From IMG/VR virus record IMGVR_UViG_3300023099_000011, positions 1 through 42,513 of that record: a stretch of 42,513 nt of DNA. One strand, given 5' to 3'. A model generated the notes under the pieces. It saw only the letters and a list, made by a program, of their open reading frames with translations. It was not told the DNA's origin and did not search any database. Positions 21,272-29,600 of this stretch are shown in pieces (position 1 is the stretch's first letter; each line of letters begins with the position of its first letter). Position numbers and translations under genes: made by a program. Source of the DNA: a virus.

Positions 21272-21598
21272 ATGTTTCATACTCTGTTTGTGGCGGCGCT
21301 AGTCGCCTTGGCCGCTCCCGCTCAAGCGCAGACTTTCACCGACAGCAACGGGGCCGCGTTCAGCACCAGCGATGCGCTGATGATCGAGGCGGTGCCGCAG
21401 TACGTCCACATCATCTATGCCGATGGGCGCGACGCCTATTACGAGGACGCCGGCGGCAAGCTTCTGCCGGTGATCGTTGCGCTAGACCGAGGGTTTACTA
21501 AGGTTGGCAAACGGTGGGTGAAACAGGCCGGATTGCGGGGCGTCCAGGCTTGCTCGGCGTACTGCTCCACTTGCTGCGTACCTAAAGCGAAATCCTAG
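21272..21598 (+). CDS. secreted cysteine-rich protein, 108 aa
   Basis: Type I signal peptide MFHTLFVAALVALAAPAQA with cleavage before QTFTDSNG. The mature 89 residues are strand-rich (YVHIIYADGRDAYYEDAGGK) and end with a Cys cluster ACSAYCSTCCVPK, likely disulphide-bonded in the periplasm. AAGGAG before the ATG. Last plus-strand gene; it meets the spanin gene tail to tail with a single base between the stops. Function unknown; periplasmic, so it could act on the envelope or on incoming phage. Confidence 0.65.
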   Translation: MFHTLFVAALVALAAPAQAQTFTDSNGAAFSTSDALMIEAVPQYVHIIYADGRDAYYEDAGGKLLPVIVALDRGFTKVGKRWVKQAGLRGVQACSAYCSTCCVPKAKS

Positions 21599-21599
21599 C

Positions 21600-22070
21600 C
21601 TACTTCAACGAGTCGTAGGCGCCGTAGCATGCGGCGAGGGCGGCGCGCTGTTCGTCGGCGCGTTGAGCGATCCCGACAAGAACAGTTGCATCTGATCGAT
21701 ATAGCTCGGCCCCAGTGGCACCCGTGCAAGCGGGGGCGGCCTGGGGCATTCCACTTGCGCCGGCGGGCTGGCGGTCCGGACGGTTCCGCACGCCGGCAAG
21801 AGCAGCAGCGCCAGCAGCGCGCACGCGGTTGATTTCATTTTGTTTCTCCTGTTCGACTTGGCCGAGGCGATCGGCCCATCCTCGTTCGGTGGCACGCGCG
21901 GCCAGCTGGTCGGCGGCGTAGATCTCCGCGCGCTGGCGCTCGACGTCCGCCGAGGCCTTCTCGATGCGCGCGATCTTGGCGGACATGATGGTGTGGTCGA
22001 GCGCCGCGCCGCCGGCAGCACCAAGCAGCAGGCCGCCCACGACGAAGGGCCAGGTGGGAATCAGGCTCAT
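21600..22070 (-). CDS. Rz-like inner-membrane spanin (i-spanin)
   Basis: 156 aa from ATG 22070 (MSLIPTWPFVVGGLLLGAAG), giving one N-terminal membrane anchor and a long periplasmic helix (IARIEKASADVERQRAEIYA and onward) typical of Rz/DUF2514 spanins. The C-terminal part contains YRSDATVLVGIAQRADEQRA. The Rz1 frame (21605-21838) is nested in it out of frame, the classic spanin layout. Start overlaps the endolysin stop as ATGA. It disrupts the outer membrane together with Rz1. Confidence 0.88.
   Translation of the reverse strand: MSLIPTWPFVVGGLLLGAAGGAALDHTIMSAKIARIEKASADVERQRAEIYAADQLAARATERGWADRLGQVEQEKQNEINRVRAAGAAALAGVRNRPDRQPAGASGMPQAAPACTGATGAELYRSDATVLVGIAQRADEQRAALAACYGAYDSLK
21605..21838 (-). 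CDS. Rz1-like outer-membrane lipoprotein (o-spanin), nested in Rz
   Basis: 77 aa in another frame inside the Rz gene. Starts MKSTACALLALLLLPACGTV, with lipobox LPAC, then a proline-rich stretch (CPRPPPLARVPLG) as in Rz1 proteins, and ends HATAPTTR. AGGAGAAACAAA lies just upstream of the ATG. Entirely embedded, ending 5 bp before the end of the Rz frame. It should pair with the i-spanin across the periplasm at lysis. Confidence 0.88.
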   Translation of the reverse strand: MKSTACALLALLLLPACGTVRTASPPAQVECPRPPPLARVPLGPSYIDQMQLFLSGSLNAPTNSAPPSPHATAPTTR

Positions 22071-22528
22071 CCTATCACCATCCTTTCGATCAACCGCGCG
22101 GCGCGGTTCGGGGTCTGCGTCTTGGCCCACGCCGAGTCGCGCATGTGCTCCGCCGCGCCCTCGTAGTCGCCCACCTGCATGGCCGCCACCGCCTTGCGGA
22201 AAGCGAGCAAGCCCGACACGCCCAGCTGGAAAGCCATGTTGAGGATGACGCGCTGGCGATTGTCCGACAGGCGACGCCACCACGGCGCGCGGCGGTCAAG
22301 CTCCACCATCTTGGTGTCGATGTCCAGGTTGAGCAGCAGGGCCGACTGGTGCGCGGTGATGCTCTTGCCCTCGCGCAGGTCGACGCCGAACGGCGCAGGG
22401 TCGGCGCCCTTGGCCGGGTCCAGCAGGTGGCCCACGCCGATCGTCCAGTACCCGAGGTGGTCTTTGTACGAGCGCAGCTTCTCACCCTCGTCGGCGCGTA
22501 GCTCGATGTTCAATAGTTCGCGGTTCAT
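22067..22528 (-). CDS. endolysin, T4-type lysozyme (GH24)
   Basis: 153 aa. The catalytic triad has T4 lysozyme spacing: Glu14 (ADEGEKL), Asp23 (YKDHLG) and Thr29 (YWTIGVGHLL). Later family features are NMAFQLGVSGLLAFRKA and a C-terminal TPNRAARLIERMV. There is no signal peptide or signal-arrest segment at the N-terminus (MNRELLNIELR), so export should depend on a canonical holin. ATGA overlaps on both sides within the lysis cassette. Confidence 0.95.
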   Translation of the reverse strand: MNRELLNIELRADEGEKLRSYKDHLGYWTIGVGHLLDPAKGADPAPFGVDLREGKSITAHQSALLLNLDIDTKMVELDRRAPWWRRLSDNRQRVILNMAFQLGVSGLLAFRKAVAAMQVGDYEGAAEHMRDSAWAKTQTPNRAARLIERMVIG

Positions 22529-22983
22529 GGCGGGGTTTCCTCCCTCGGTGCCGGTGCGGGCGGCGCGCCGCGCAGCCGGTTAAAGATATCGGCCATCCAG
22601 CCGAACAGGCCGTCGTCCACCCCGCGATCTATGACGCGGCTACCGCCGGCGCCGCCGAGGGTGATCAGCGCAGCCTGTAACGAGAAGTAGAGCGGGGTCC
22701 AGCTGACCAGCAGGAACACCAGCATGCCGGCGGCCAGGCCGCAGAACAAATCCTTGACGATCTCCAGCCATACGCTCTTTATCTGCAAGTCAGGCTTGGT
22801 GATTTTGTTGAGGGTGTTGGCCGCCGCGCCGATCAGCGAGAAGATGATGGTGTACTTGATGGCCGCGAAGGGAATGGACTCGATGCCCTTGGCGAGATCG
22901 GTCTCTGCCGCATAGGCTGCGGCGCACCAGAAGGCGCAAAGGTAAATCCAGAAGGCAATCTTCAGCCGCAAGCTCTTTGCCAC
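22525..22983 (-). CDS. holin candidate, LydA-like
   Basis: GTG 22983 (MAKSLRLKIAFWIYLCAFWC), with AGAGG upstream, is preferred to ATG 23049, which has no RBS; product 152 aa. About three hydrophobic spans: LKIAFWIYLCAFWCAAAYAA, AIKYTIIFSLIGAAANTL and LAAGMLVFLLVSWTPLYFSL. They are followed by GGAGGSRVIDRG and a proline-rich charged tail. This resembles LydA-type holins. It lies immediately before the endolysin, as expected. The two neighbouring membrane proteins upstream are competing candidates. Confidence 0.75.
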   Translation of the reverse strand: MAKSLRLKIAFWIYLCAFWCAAAYAAETDLAKGIESIPFAAIKYTIIFSLIGAAANTLNKITKPDLQIKSVWLEIVKDLFCGLAAGMLVFLLVSWTPLYFSLQAALITLGGAGGSRVIDRGVDDGLFGWMADIFNRLRGAPPAPAPREETPP

Positions 22984-23417
22984 CCTGGGCCTCTTGATCG
23001 TAGTTTGGCGTCCAAGAACGCAACGGCAATATTTAGGAACGCATGCCAATAGAAAAATAATAACAATGATACGCTGTGCCCGCCCCTTTCTGCAACAAAT
23101 GGTTGCGCCGCGTAGCAGAATGCCAAACTTGCAAAGAGGTAGTGGCGGTACCGAAACGTCCGGCGCCAGGTGATATAAAGCTTGCGCCGGCCGAAGCTGA
23201 TGTAGTCCGGAGTCCAGTCGTTAAGCAGGACGTCGAGCACCAGCACCAGGCCGATCAGTGCCATGGCCCACAGCAGCGCGGTGCCGTCGGCGTAGCGGTT
23301 CACCTCGTACAGCCCGGTGAGCGGGTCGTTGGTGCCGTAGTACCAGGAGACGAGGGCACCGCCGCCCATGGCCAAGCGGGTGAGGGCGGGGAATTGGTCT
23401 TGCAAACGTTGGATCAT
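22962..23417 (-). CDS. multi-span membrane protein, 151 aa
   Basis: ATG 23417 (MIQRLQDQFPALTRLAMGGG) with GAGGAAG just upstream; an ATG 51 bp earlier is less likely. Spans: LLWAMALIGLVLVLDVLL, RHYLFASLAFCYAAQPFV and LLLFFYWHAFLNIAVAFL. The middle loop is basic (FGRRKLYITWRRTFRYR). It overlaps the holin candidate by 22 bp and the upstream membrane gene by ATGA. It could be an antiholin or accessory holin; function inferred only from position. Confidence 0.6.
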   Translation of the reverse strand: MIQRLQDQFPALTRLAMGGGALVSWYYGTNDPLTGLYEVNRYADGTALLWAMALIGLVLVLDVLLNDWTPDYISFGRRKLYITWRRTFRYRHYLFASLAFCYAAQPFVAERGGHSVSLLLFFYWHAFLNIAVAFLDAKLRSRGPGWQRACG

Positions 23418-23797
23418 TGGCTTCCTCGATTCCGAAGACGGGAGGACGCTGGGATGAAAGATAGGCATAGGATCTCCGAAAGTTCGAGGATCGCCTGCAG
23501 CGCGCGGTACTGGCTAAACGGGTGGCTCCCGTCTCTATAGTAGCCCATGAAGTGGACAAATACCAACACGGCACAGATGGAGGCGATAACGACACTAGCA
23601 GCAGCTCTTAGGCGCAGTGCCACGAGGGCGACAACGATCTCGGCGAGACCGCAGAAAATGTAATAGGTCGGCCATTCTGTTGGGGCCGGAATAAAAATGC
23701 TCGCGGCCACCGCAGCGGTGAGCGCGAGCATGCGCCAGTCTTTCCAGTTCCGCCAAACGGCGAGCGCCAGCAGCACCAGATAGAGCGGCGTGCGCAT
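23414..23797 (-). CDS. multi-span membrane protein, 127 aa
   Basis: Starts MRTPLYLVLLALAVWRNWKD. Four likely spans: LYLVLLALAVW, MLALTAAVAASIFIP, YYIFCGLAEIVVALVAL and SVVIASICAVLVFVHFMGYY. The C-terminus is soluble (SSRLRNRGSQ). It lies 1 base after the stop of a 31-aa proline-rich gene. Part of the lysis region; similar small membrane proteins upstream of phage holins are usually unassigned. Confidence 0.6.
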   Translation of the reverse strand: MRTPLYLVLLALAVWRNWKDWRMLALTAAVAASIFIPAPTEWPTYYIFCGLAEIVVALVALRLRAAASVVIASICAVLVFVHFMGYYRDGSHPFSQYRALQAILELSEILCLSFIPASSRLRNRGSQ

Positions 23798-23798
23798 A

Positions 23799-23894
23799 TT
23801 ACTTCGGAGGCTTCGGTGGTGGCTCGGTGCCGCCACCGGTCTGCGGGGTAGGCACCGGATCAGGGGTCGGTACTGGCTTAGGATCTGCGCACAT
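23799..23894 (-). CDS. 31-aa proline-rich mini-protein
   Basis: ATG 23894 behind AAAGGAA gives MCADPKPVPTPDPVPTPQTG, then a GGTEPPPKPPK tail and TAA. About 40% proline with a TPDPVPTP repeat. Good RBS spacing and tight packing against the next gene make it likely to be translated. Comparable tiny proline-rich frames lie between fibre and lysis genes in other phages of Burkholderiales as far as I recall. Function unknown. Confidence 0.5.
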   Translation of the reverse strand: MCADPKPVPTPDPVPTPQTGGGTEPPPKPPK

Positions 23895-23930
23895 GGTGTT
23901 TCCTTTCAGGGTGAATGTACGCGAATTCTA

Positions 23931-24257
23931 TCACTCTTCCTCGGCTTCCGGCTCGGGAGATCCCAGCCAACCCGGATCGGGGTCCGGCTGCGGCGGCATG
24001 TCGCCAGGTGGCGGGAACTCGGTCGGTGGCGGAACATCGGGGTCAGCCACTTCGGGGCGCGGCCGGCAGGTCATCGCGGTGACGCCCTCGGCTTCGTACA
24101 TGCCCAGTTCGACATAGGCGATGCACAGCCACTCAGCGTCGCACATGGACGCCACAATGACGTTGAGGATGCGGCCATTCTGATCCAGCAGTTCGACGGC
24201 CGGCAATACCGGATCGTCGATGGTGCAGGTGTTCGTTGGAATATTTTCCCAGCCCAT
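23931..24257 (-). CDS. hypothetical protein with acidic proline-rich tail, 108 aa
   Basis: Starts MGWENIPTNTCTIDDPVLPA. A strand-rich first half (AVELLDQNGRILNVIVASM, WLCIAYVELGMYE) is followed by a proline/acid-rich tail (DVPPPTEFPPPGDMPPQPDP) ending EPEAEEE. AGGGAGC precedes the ATG. It lies 11 bp after the tail fibre gene and may be a fibre-associated protein or chaperone; that is position-based inference. Confidence 0.65.
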   Translation of the reverse strand: MGWENIPTNTCTIDDPVLPAVELLDQNGRILNVIVASMCDAEWLCIAYVELGMYEAEGVTAMTCRPRPEVADPDVPPPTEFPPPGDMPPQPDPDPGWLGSPEPEAEEE

Positions 24258-24268
24258 GAGGTGCTCCC

Positions 24269-25732
24269 TTATTTGAAGTAGCGGATGATGATGCAGCCGC
24301 CGGTGGCGGTGCCGCCGGTGCCACTGCTCTGGTTCCCGCCACTGCCGCCGGCGCCGTACCCGTTCGCGTTGGCGATGTTCGGTACCTCAAGGGCGGCTCC
24401 GCCGAAGCCGTTGTTCGAGTCCCCGCCGGCACCCATCAGAAGACTACCTACGCGAGCCGTCGGTGGCCGAGGCGCGATAGCCAAATCCACACCGGTGGCG
24501 CCGGATGCCGTCGCCGACACCGTGGTGAAACCGGAGAGAGCGAAGGAAGTTGAGCCGCCCGTCACAGGGTCCACTGTGGTGGTTCCGGGGGCCGACGCAC
24601 CGCCGATGGAAATAACGGCTGTGCTGCCGAGCACCGCGTCGCGGAAGCGTTTCACCCCCGCCCAGCCCGCCGCGCCGCCGCCAAGACCGTTGCGGTTGTA
24701 ACCACCTTGACCAGGAGCTTGCACTTCCACTTCGAAGCTGGCCGCGTCCACGGTCCACGTCGATCCAGAGGTGAGCACCACCATGTATTGCTTGCCTCCG
24801 ACCGATGGCGTCCCGTCGCGCTTCTTGACGGTCACCCAAAAGATCCCGCCCAGACGAACCACCTCGACCTGATCACCAGTGACTAAGGTTTGCGTGCCGC
24901 CAGAAACCTGCATCCCGGCGCCGTCTTGTAGGGTTACGGTCCCGCTTATAATCAACCTGCGCCGGGAGCCTGGCTGGGGCGACGCCGTAAAGCCTGTTAC
25001 AGTGCCAGGCCCGATCAGGAACAGTGTATTGCCCGCGCCGCTCCAGATATCCGGGGTAGCGCTGGCGGGTACGTCCGCCGCCGCCGCACCATTCAGCGCC
25101 CCCGTCAAGTTGCCGCCGGCAATGCCGCCGGTCGCGCCGGTCGCCCCCTTCTCTCCGCTCAGCCCGATCACCCAGTTCGCCACGGTGTTACCGCTGGTCG
25201 CCGGATTCACGTCGGTGACAGCGAGCGTCAGGGTGGTGCCGCTGTACGTGGCCGTGCCCACCATATACTGAGCGGCGTTGGTCGGGTTGACCGCCTTAAG
25301 CGTCTGGTTCGGGCCGAACTGCTTGCCGGCCTGCGTGGTGAAGACCTTGGTGCCGACGCCGATCACCAGCGACGTGGTGCTCGTCGCGGTCAGGGCGGCG
25401 GCGTAGTTCTGCGCCGCGTCGCGCGCCGTCTCGGCGCCCGTCTGCGCCGACTGCGCCGCGTTGCGGTAGGTCAGGGCGGTGTCGCGCGCGGCTTCGGCCG
25501 CGTTGCGGTAGGTCAGCGCGGTATCGCGATAGCCCATCGCAGCGACGGCCGAAGCCGCGCCGTCCAGCGCATTGGCGTAGACGTTGGCGGCGATGGCCGC
25601 GATCTGCGTCAGGATGACCGTGGAGAACCACGTCACCCACGCGTCAACGCGGTCGGAGAACGTGGCGCGGTCGCCGCGCTGCGGGAGATCCGCCGGTGGC
25701 GGGGTATAGCCTGGTGGAGGGGTAGCAGCCAT
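24269..25732 (-). CDS. tail fibre protein with glycine-rich C-terminus
   Basis: 487 aa. N-terminal proline-rich start (MAATPPPGYTPPPADLPQRG), then helical repeats (RDTALTYRNAA twice, ETARDAAQNYAAALT) likely forming a coiled-coil stalk. Next come a short collagen-like part (GEKGATGATGG) and strand-rich domains. The C-terminal 130 residues have glycine islands (APGQGGYNRNGLGGGAAG, NGYGAGGSGGNQSSGTGG) ending GGCIIIRYFK, as in host-recognition adhesin domains. It should determine host binding. It lies downstream of the tail-tip gene and just before the lysis region. Confidence 0.85.
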   Translation of the reverse strand: MAATPPPGYTPPPADLPQRGDRATFSDRVDAWVTWFSTVILTQIAAIAANVYANALDGAASAVAAMGYRDTALTYRNAAEAARDTALTYRNAAQSAQTGAETARDAAQNYAAALTATSTTSLVIGVGTKVFTTQAGKQFGPNQTLKAVNPTNAAQYMVGTATYSGTTLTLAVTDVNPATSGNTVANWVIGLSGEKGATGATGGIAGGNLTGALNGAAAADVPASATPDIWSGAGNTLFLIGPGTVTGFTASPQPGSRRRLIISGTVTLQDGAGMQVSGGTQTLVTGDQVEVVRLGGIFWVTVKKRDGTPSVGGKQYMVVLTSGSTWTVDAASFEVEVQAPGQGGYNRNGLGGGAAGWAGVKRFRDAVLGSTAVISIGGASAPGTTTVDPVTGGSTSFALSGFTTVSATASGATGVDLAIAPRPPTARVGSLLMGAGGDSNNGFGGAALEVPNIANANGYGAGGSGGNQSSGTGGTATGGCIIIRYFK

Positions 25733-25733
25733 T

Positions 25734-26681
25734 TTAGATCAATCCTTTTACCGTGATATTCACAACAGGTTCTTCGAAGTCGTCGTAGGTGATCCGCGCA
25801 CTGACGAGACCGAATACCGTCAGCGCTTCGTACATTGTAACTTGACTGCCGATAACCACAACAGGCGTTCCAAGAACTTCTTTGATCGTATCGAGCACCG
25901 AGTTGGCGTCGGCGATCTCCATTTTTGCGCTGATGTTCAACCCAGTGGCGTTGTTGCGCTTCTTGACGGTGGTCTCGCCGAATTCGTTCGTCGACACATA
26001 GCTGTAGTCCACCGGCTCCACCGATGCGCCGGCGAGCGGCACGCCGGCCGGGCGCAGGTCGCCGAGAGCGAACAGGCCGAGCGCCACCGAAGACGACGCC
26101 GAAGACAGCGTGAGCGTGATCTCCATGTTGTTGTACGGGTCGATGCCGGTGGCGATGAACTGCGTCAAGGGCTTGAAGCGGTCGAAGAAATATTCGTAAT
26201 AATCGGCCGGCGCCGAGCCTTCCATATCTTGATCGACCGAGTAGATCACGGTACCGCCCGGCGCATCCTTGACGGTGGCGACAATGTGTTCGGCCTCGAC
26301 ACCGAACAGGGCGAAGCCGTTGAAGTATCCGGGTTTGAGCGTGATCGAAATGCTGCCGGCGCGCCGCGTCTTGGTCGACACCAGGCCGTCGAACATGGCG
26401 TAAAGAGTGGTCGGCCCCGCATCGATCCAATATGTCACCACACCCGCCGCGTTAAACCGATTCGCGGGTATCTCCGGGTCTTTCGGCGCGCCCGACGTCA
26501 TCACCTGGGCCGCTTCGTAAACCCGGTGCGTACTGGCCTTGTAGACCCGATCACCCACCGCGAAGTTGTTCGCGGCCCATACCGGGTTCGGGTCTTCGGG
26601 CGTCACGTTGGTGGACGTGATCATCGCTGCCGTGATCTTCACCGGGGTCAGGATGCTACATGCGTCGCCTGCGTCTATCAT
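25734..26681 (-). CDS. tail-tip protein with carbohydrate-binding-like segment, 315 aa
   Basis: Overlaps the tape-measure stop (ATGA), so it is the first gene after tape measure, where distal tail proteins are found. N-terminal MIDAGDACSILTPVKITAAM, then VWAANNFAVGDRVYKASTHR with VYEAAQ, reminiscent of CBM5/12-type modules (GDxVxYxxxxYxA). The rest is strand-rich (GSISITLKPGYFNGFALFG, MEITLTLSSASSSVALGLFA) and ends VVNITVKGLI. It probably forms part of the tail tip or baseplate; exact role not established. Confidence 0.7.
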   Translation of the reverse strand: MIDAGDACSILTPVKITAAMITSTNVTPEDPNPVWAANNFAVGDRVYKASTHRVYEAAQVMTSGAPKDPEIPANRFNAAGVVTYWIDAGPTTLYAMFDGLVSTKTRRAGSISITLKPGYFNGFALFGVEAEHIVATVKDAPGGTVIYSVDQDMEGSAPADYYEYFFDRFKPLTQFIATGIDPYNNMEITLTLSSASSSVALGLFALGDLRPAGVPLAGASVEPVDYSYVSTNEFGETTVKKRNNATGLNISAKMEIADANSVLDTIKEVLGTPVVVIGSQVTMYEALTVFGLVSARITYDDFEEPVVNITVKGLI

Positions 26682-29600
26682 GCTGGTTCCGTCAAAAGGG
26701 CGTTGCCGCCGGCAGATACTTGATCGAATTGCTGCGCCAGTCGCGCGCCGGAACTGGCGCTGGCGCTGGTGCTGTTCGCTGTGCGCGCGATGTCCGCCTC
26801 GACATTGGCCATGCGCGCATTCATCACCCGCAGCTCGGCCACCGTGTTGGCCCCGCTGTTCTGGTTCTGCAGGTACTCGGGGCTGTTGAGGAATCCCTGC
26901 TTGATGGCCTCCCAGCTGGTGCCCTTCTTGATCTCGTCGAGGTAGAACTGCAGGCCGGCCGCGTCCGCATTGCGCCCCAGCAGAGTGCTATACAGATTCT
27001 CGATGGCGCCGATGTTGCCAGTTTCGGCGGCCACCGGGTTGGTAGCGGCTGCGGTCTTGAGCGCGGCGATAGCGGCGGCCAGTGCGGCCAGCGCGCCGGG
27101 CAGCGAGTTGAGCGTGGCCGAGGTGCCGGTGGCAATCGCCACCGCCTTGCGCTGCTCTTCGAGGATTGCGTCGAGGCGTGCGATCTGCATGTCATACGCG
27201 CGCTGCGTCGCGGTCTTCTGGTCTTGGAGAGCGAGCAGGGTGCGCTCGGCCACCGAGAGCTGCGAGTCGGTGATCGCGCCCAGTTCCTTGATGTCGCGGC
27301 CGGCGGCGGCCTGGTCGCGCAGGTACTCTGTCATGCTGCCGTAATTGTCGGTGCTGTTACCGGCCAGCGCCGCGAGCGAATCCTTCAGGCTGTCGGCCGA
27401 CGGCAGCACGCCGCTCGCCTTGGCGATTGCGATGGCGGCTACCACCTGCGCGCGCGCCGCGCCGTAAGACGCCACGTTCTGCTGCGCGCTGCGCACGGCG
27501 GTGATCGGCGCGGCCAGTGCGTCGGACAGCAATTTGAGATTGCCGATCTTCGTCGTCACCGCCGTGATGCTGTCGTTGATGGCGGCAAGCGCTGCATCAA
27601 GCGCGGTCTTGGCGGCGGTCTTCTGCGCGTCGACCACGGTTTTCAGGTCGTTGTACGCCGCGCTGATCGCGGATATCAGGGCGTTGACTTCCTGCATTTG
27701 CGCGGTGGCCAGATCCTTGGCGGCCTGCGCGGCGTCGGCGGTGGCCTTCTCTTCGGCCTTCAGTGCGGCCAGGCGGTCGTACAGCGCCACCGTGCTGGCG
27801 TCCATGCCCTTGATCTCCAGCGCGCGCACAGCGGCCTCGCCGCCGCGCGCGGCGAGGATAACGTCGATCTGGTCCTGATAGCCTTTGTTCGTCGCCGCCA
27901 GTGCTGCCGCTACTTCCTGCGCGGCCTTGACCTGAGCTGCGGCGATCTCGGCTTCCGCTTGTGCCTTGGCCTTGGCTTCGTCCGCTGCCGCCTTGGCTGC
28001 TGCTTCGGTGGCCTTGGCTGCTGCTTCGGTGGCCTTGGTAATCTCGTTAAAGGCCGGGGCCAGCGCCAGCAGCTGGGCGAACATCGTCGCGCCCGCCTCG
28101 GTCGTCTTGTCCAGGCCCAGCAGATAGGTCTTGAACTGGTCGTTGGTGGTCAGGCCGGCCACGCCCATAGCCTTGAGCGCGTCGGTCAGCTGCTTTTGCA
28201 CCGGTGCCAGCTGCTCGGCTTCGGACAGGAAGTTCTGTTGGAAGTAGGACAAGCCGCTGCCCAGTGCGGTGAGGCCGCCGTTGACCGCGATAAAACTCTC
28301 GCGCGCGGCGATGCTACCGGCGCCGACCGCGCCGAACGAGGTGCCCACGGCGGCGAGCATGGTGTCCAGGCTCGCATAGTTGCTGACGATGCGCTCCATG
28401 GTGACGCTCAGCGATTCGCCTTCCTTCTGGAACTTGGTCAGGTTCGGCACCAGCTCGACAGCGATGCTGTCGGCGACGCCTTCGAAGAACTTGGTGATGG
28501 CGCCGAGCTTGTCGGAGTCGGTGGCCAGGCCGGTGAGGTCGATACTCAGTTTCTGCACGCGCGTCGACAGCGCGGAGGTGTCCGCGCCGATGGTGTCGCC
28601 CAGCACCTTGGACACGTCAAGGATCGCCTTGTAGGTGGACGAGAACGCGGCCGACTGCTCGCCGGAAAGTGCAGTGCTGTCGGTGCCCTTCTTGTCGCTG
28701 CGGAACCAGCCGCCCTTCTGCGTCCAGTTGCTCACGTTGTTGCCGGTCGCGCCGGTTGCGGTGAGCGAACCCTCGATCATGGTGCTCTGGACTTTCTTCT
28801 CGCCCATGCCGAACAGACGATTGGCGACGCCGCCGAGCAAGCCGCCGACGAGCGCGCCCAAGGCGGTGCCGACGACGGGCACGATGCTACCGATCGCCGC
28901 ACCAATGGCGGTGCCGGCGGCGACGGTGTTCTTGCTGCCGTACTGGCCGGATATCAGGTTGCCGCCGAGATAGCCGCCCGCCGCACCGGCGAAGATGCCG
29001 ACGCCGGCACCCACGGCCGAGCCGCTGGTGATCGCCGAGCCGGTGCTGGCCATGCCCGCGCTGTTGTATGCTGCCGCCGCGCTGGCGGCCTGGCTGCTGG
29101 TCAGGCCCATGCCGGCGCCGAAGGCCGAGGTAGCCGACGAGCCGAACAGGTTGCCCAACGTGGTGACGTAGCCACCGAGCGCGCCGCCGGCACCAGCGAA
29201 GCCGGTGGTGAATCCTTCGTAGATCGACTTGCCCGCGTTGATCAGCCCGATGGCGCTGCTACCAGCACCGCCTGCCGATGCGCCGCCGCCCAAGGCAGTG
29301 GCGATGTCGCCCACGCCGCCGGACGACGAGGTGCCGACGTTGATGATCCACTTCTTGATCGTCTGCTGGTAGAGCCAGTCGAAGAAGATATTCTTGAAGG
29401 TGTCCTTCAAGCGCTGTGCGGTGTCCTTGCTGCCGTCGAGGATCGATACGAACGTCGCGTGTGCAGTGTCGTCGATGCTTTTCCACAAGGCGACGTTCGA
29501 CGCACCCAGTTTCTCGACGGACTCCAGTTGGCCCACGGCGGCGGCGTTGCGCTTGCGCGCTTCGATTTCGCGCTCCAGCTGCGCCACAGTGTCTTCGCTC

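Noticed and set aside
21598-21600. Bidirectional terminator at the meeting point of the two arms
   Set aside because: The stops are one base apart and I see no stem followed by a T-run on either strand nearby.
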